64,000 nt of DNA from Pandoraea apista (GTDB lineage Bacteria > Pseudomonadota > Gammaproteobacteria > Burkholderiales > Burkholderiaceae): positions 1,426,001 through 1,490,000 of the forward strand of contig NZ_CP013481.2 in assembly GCF_001465595.2 (NCBI RefSeq). The letters run 5' to 3'. This document shows, piece by piece, positions 62,826 through 64,000 of the stretch. The stretch's first letter is position 1. The number at the start of each line of letters is the position of its first letter. The notes under the pieces were generated by a model. The model saw nothing but the letters and a program-made list of their open reading frames with translations, was not told the DNA's origin and did no database searches. The position numbers and the translations under genes are program-made.

Positions 62826-63697
62826 GCGCCGGCACGCGTGACGTGGTGACATCGGTGTCGCCTTACGTGCCGCCGCCTGCGGAGAAGCTGTCGATCAACA
62901 CGGCGACGGTGCGCCAGCAGTGGAAGCTCGACGCCATCATCGACGGCATTGCGCGGCATGGCATCCGTGGCATTTCGCCGTGGCGCGATCAGGTGGCTGA
63001 GTTAGGGCTCGCCGAGACGGCACGACGGATTCGCGCGCATGACCTGACCGTCACTGGATACTGCCGGGGCGGCATGTTTCCGGCAGCGGATGCGGCGGGG
63101 CGCCTGGCCGCACGAGATGACAACCGGCGGGCGGTCGACGAGGCGCTGACCGTAGGGGCCAAGTGTCTTGTGCTCGTCGTGGGTGGGTTGCCGGCCGGGT
63201 CGAAGGATATTGCGGGTGCGCGGGCACAGGTGCGCGATGGGATTGCCGAGTTGCTGGATTATTCGCGCGGCGCAGGGATGCCGCTGGCGATCGAGCCGTT
63301 GCATCCGATGTATGCCGCCGACCGGGCGTGTGTGAACACGATGTCGCACGCCAACGATCTTTGCGACGAACTGGGCGACGACGGATTGGGTATTGCCGTC
63401 GATCTGTATCACGTGTGGTGGGATCCGCAGTTGGCCGCGCAAATTGCTCGGGCGGGAAAGAAGCGTTTGCTGGCGTTTCACATTTGCGACTGGCTCGTTC
63501 CGACGCGTGAGTTGCTGCTCGATCGCGGAATGATGGGCGATGGCGTCATCGATATCCCCGCTGCTCGCGCGCTCGTGGAGGCGCAGGGGTACGACGGCAT
63601 GCATGAGGTCGAGATCTTTTCGTCGCAGGATTGGTGGAAACGTGCGCCCGACGACGTGCTGGCAACTTGCAAGGCGCGCCATCTTGCCTGTTGCTGA
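62822..63697 (+). CDS. Sugar-phosphate isomerase/epimerase-like TIM barrel
   Basis: A 291-aa AP-endonuclease-2-like TIM barrel (IolE/xylose isomerase-like clan). Metal-site residues are suggested by MPLAIEPLHPMY (Glu/His), IAVDLYHVWWDP (Asp/His), LLAFHICDWL (His) and GMHEVEIFS (Glu). It overlaps the DUF993 gene by 4 bp, so the three last genes are a single translational unit. It may isomerise or dehydrate a keto-polyol; the exact reaction is unknown. Confidence 0.92.
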   Translation: MSAGTRDVVTSVSPYVPPPAEKLSINTATVRQQWKLDAIIDGIARHGIRGISPWRDQVAELGLAETARRIRAHDLTVTGYCRGGMFPAADAAGRLAARDDNRRAVDEALTVGAKCLVLVVGGLPAGSKDIAGARAQVRDGIAELLDYSRGAGMPLAIEPLHPMYAADRACVNTMSHANDLCDELGDDGLGIAVDLYHVWWDPQLAAQIARAGKKRLLAFHICDWLVPTRELLLDRGMMGDGVIDIPAARALVEAQGYDGMHEVEIFSSQDWWKRAPDDVLATCKARHLACC

Positions 63698-63766
63698 CGA
63701 GGGGAGGGTGAAGCAAGGCGGGTGGCTGTTGCGTTACCGGATAGTCCCCCCGCCGTGTGGCTGCGC

Positions 63767-64000
63767 TTACCAGCGGATGGTGACGCCGGCCTGTACCGAG
63801 TGCGAGATCGAGGCGGGGTTCAGGCCGCGTTTGTAGCCCACGTCCAGATCGAGATCCTTAGTGGGGCTGTAGATCGCACCGACCAGAGCGTAGCCCGGTT
63901 TCGTTTGGGTGGTGCTGTCAGGATTGGTCGCGAGGCCGATGTCCGCCACCAGCCGCAGGGTATCCGTCACACTGAAAAGCACGGCCGTGGAGGCATTCCA
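63767..64000 (-). CDS. Outer-membrane beta-barrel protein, C-terminal fragment
   Basis: Seventy-seven codons read from the right window edge to a TAA (63767-63769). Alternating polar/hydrophobic strands (LRLVADIGLATNPD; GYALVGAIYSPTKDLDLDVG; SHSVQAGVTIRW) and a terminal Trp show an outer-membrane barrel end. It resembles the C-terminus of transporter/porin-like proteins often found with aromatic catabolic genes. The internal GTG at 63982 is not a convincing start, since the frame remains open to base 64000. It is convergent with the TIM-barrel gene. Confidence 0.75.
   Translation of the reverse strand, partial: WNASTAVLFSVTDTLRLVADIGLATNPDSTTQTKPGYALVGAIYSPTKDLDLDVGYKRGLNPASISHSVQAGVTIRW

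Noticed and set aside
60921..62852. A 643-codon minus-strand open frame opposite the Gfo/Idh and DUF993 genes
   Set aside because: Same reasons: antisense shadow with His/Arg-rich composition and no ribosome site.
1..64000. CRISPR arrays, insertion sequences, prophage and integron elements
   Set aside because: No regularly spaced repeats, transposase, integrase or phage structural genes were seen, and the two tRNA genes show no adjoining integrase or att-like duplication.

Overview
This window looks like chromosomal DNA of a beta-proteobacterium of the order Burkholderiales, most likely Pandoraea or a close relative. The reasons are the high GC content, a DUF4148 secreted peptide, the mix of AraC, LysR and MarR regulators, several RND and FUSC efflux systems, and aromatic or alicyclic acid catabolism. 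This placement rests on protein resemblance only. I found no CRISPR array, insertion sequence, prophage or rRNA. There are two tRNA genes, Arg-TCT and initiator Met.

Layout. 1-7 kb: a TRAP transporter (dctP and a fused dctQM) is divergent from a thiolase / acyl-CoA ligase / two PPC-domain operon. Each side has a sigma54-type promoter, and three near-identical 16-bp palindromes lie between them. 7-13 kb: alpha/beta hydrolase, AraC regulator, alaC, an SMR pump, rocD, tRNA-Arg, a small secreted protein and a YaiI-family protein. 13-17.5 kb: an autotransporter-like protein with HAF repeats, an AraC regulator and a LysR regulator. 17.8-23.7 kb: a complete RND efflux operon. 23.8-27.6 kb: nitroreductase, two LysR regulators and an MFS pump. 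27.7-29.1 kb: a LuxR-type regulator with no synthase nearby, and a DUF4148 peptide. 29.3-34.5 kb: a tightly coupled marR-FUSC-DUF1656-HlyD-NodT efflux operon. 34.7-41.1 kb: badR divergent from badH-badI-aliB-aliA-acyl-CoA dehydrogenase, an aerobic cyclohexanecarboxylate route ending at pimelyl-CoA.

41.2-51.4 kb: a DHA2 pump, then the assimilatory nitrate/nitrite operon nirB-nirD-nasA-cobA-nasT-nasS. Its control region carries two NtrC-like boxes, a consensus sigma54 promoter, a leader hairpin with an ANTAR-type hexaloop, and a strong terminator before nirB. NasT and NasS, the expected antiterminator and nitrate sensor, are encoded at the other end of the same operon. 51.4-55 kb: small genes including PhnA/YjdM, a MarR-GNAT fusion with two operators built into its promoter, an isochorismatase-fold protein lacking the usual cysteine, and tRNA-fMet. 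55.2-63.7 kb: a TetR regulator and an SsuABC-like importer, followed by an enolase-superfamily enzyme, a Gfo/Idh/MocA oxidoreductase, a DUF993 protein and a sugar-phosphate isomerase-like TIM barrel. This reads as an uptake-and-catabolism locus of unknown substrate. The right edge cuts an outer-membrane beta-barrel gene.

The least described parts are the divergent sigma54 thiolase/PPC/TRAP locus and the TetR-ABC-enolase-DUF993 locus. The best-supported mechanisms are the nitrate leader and several operators that sit exactly on promoters.
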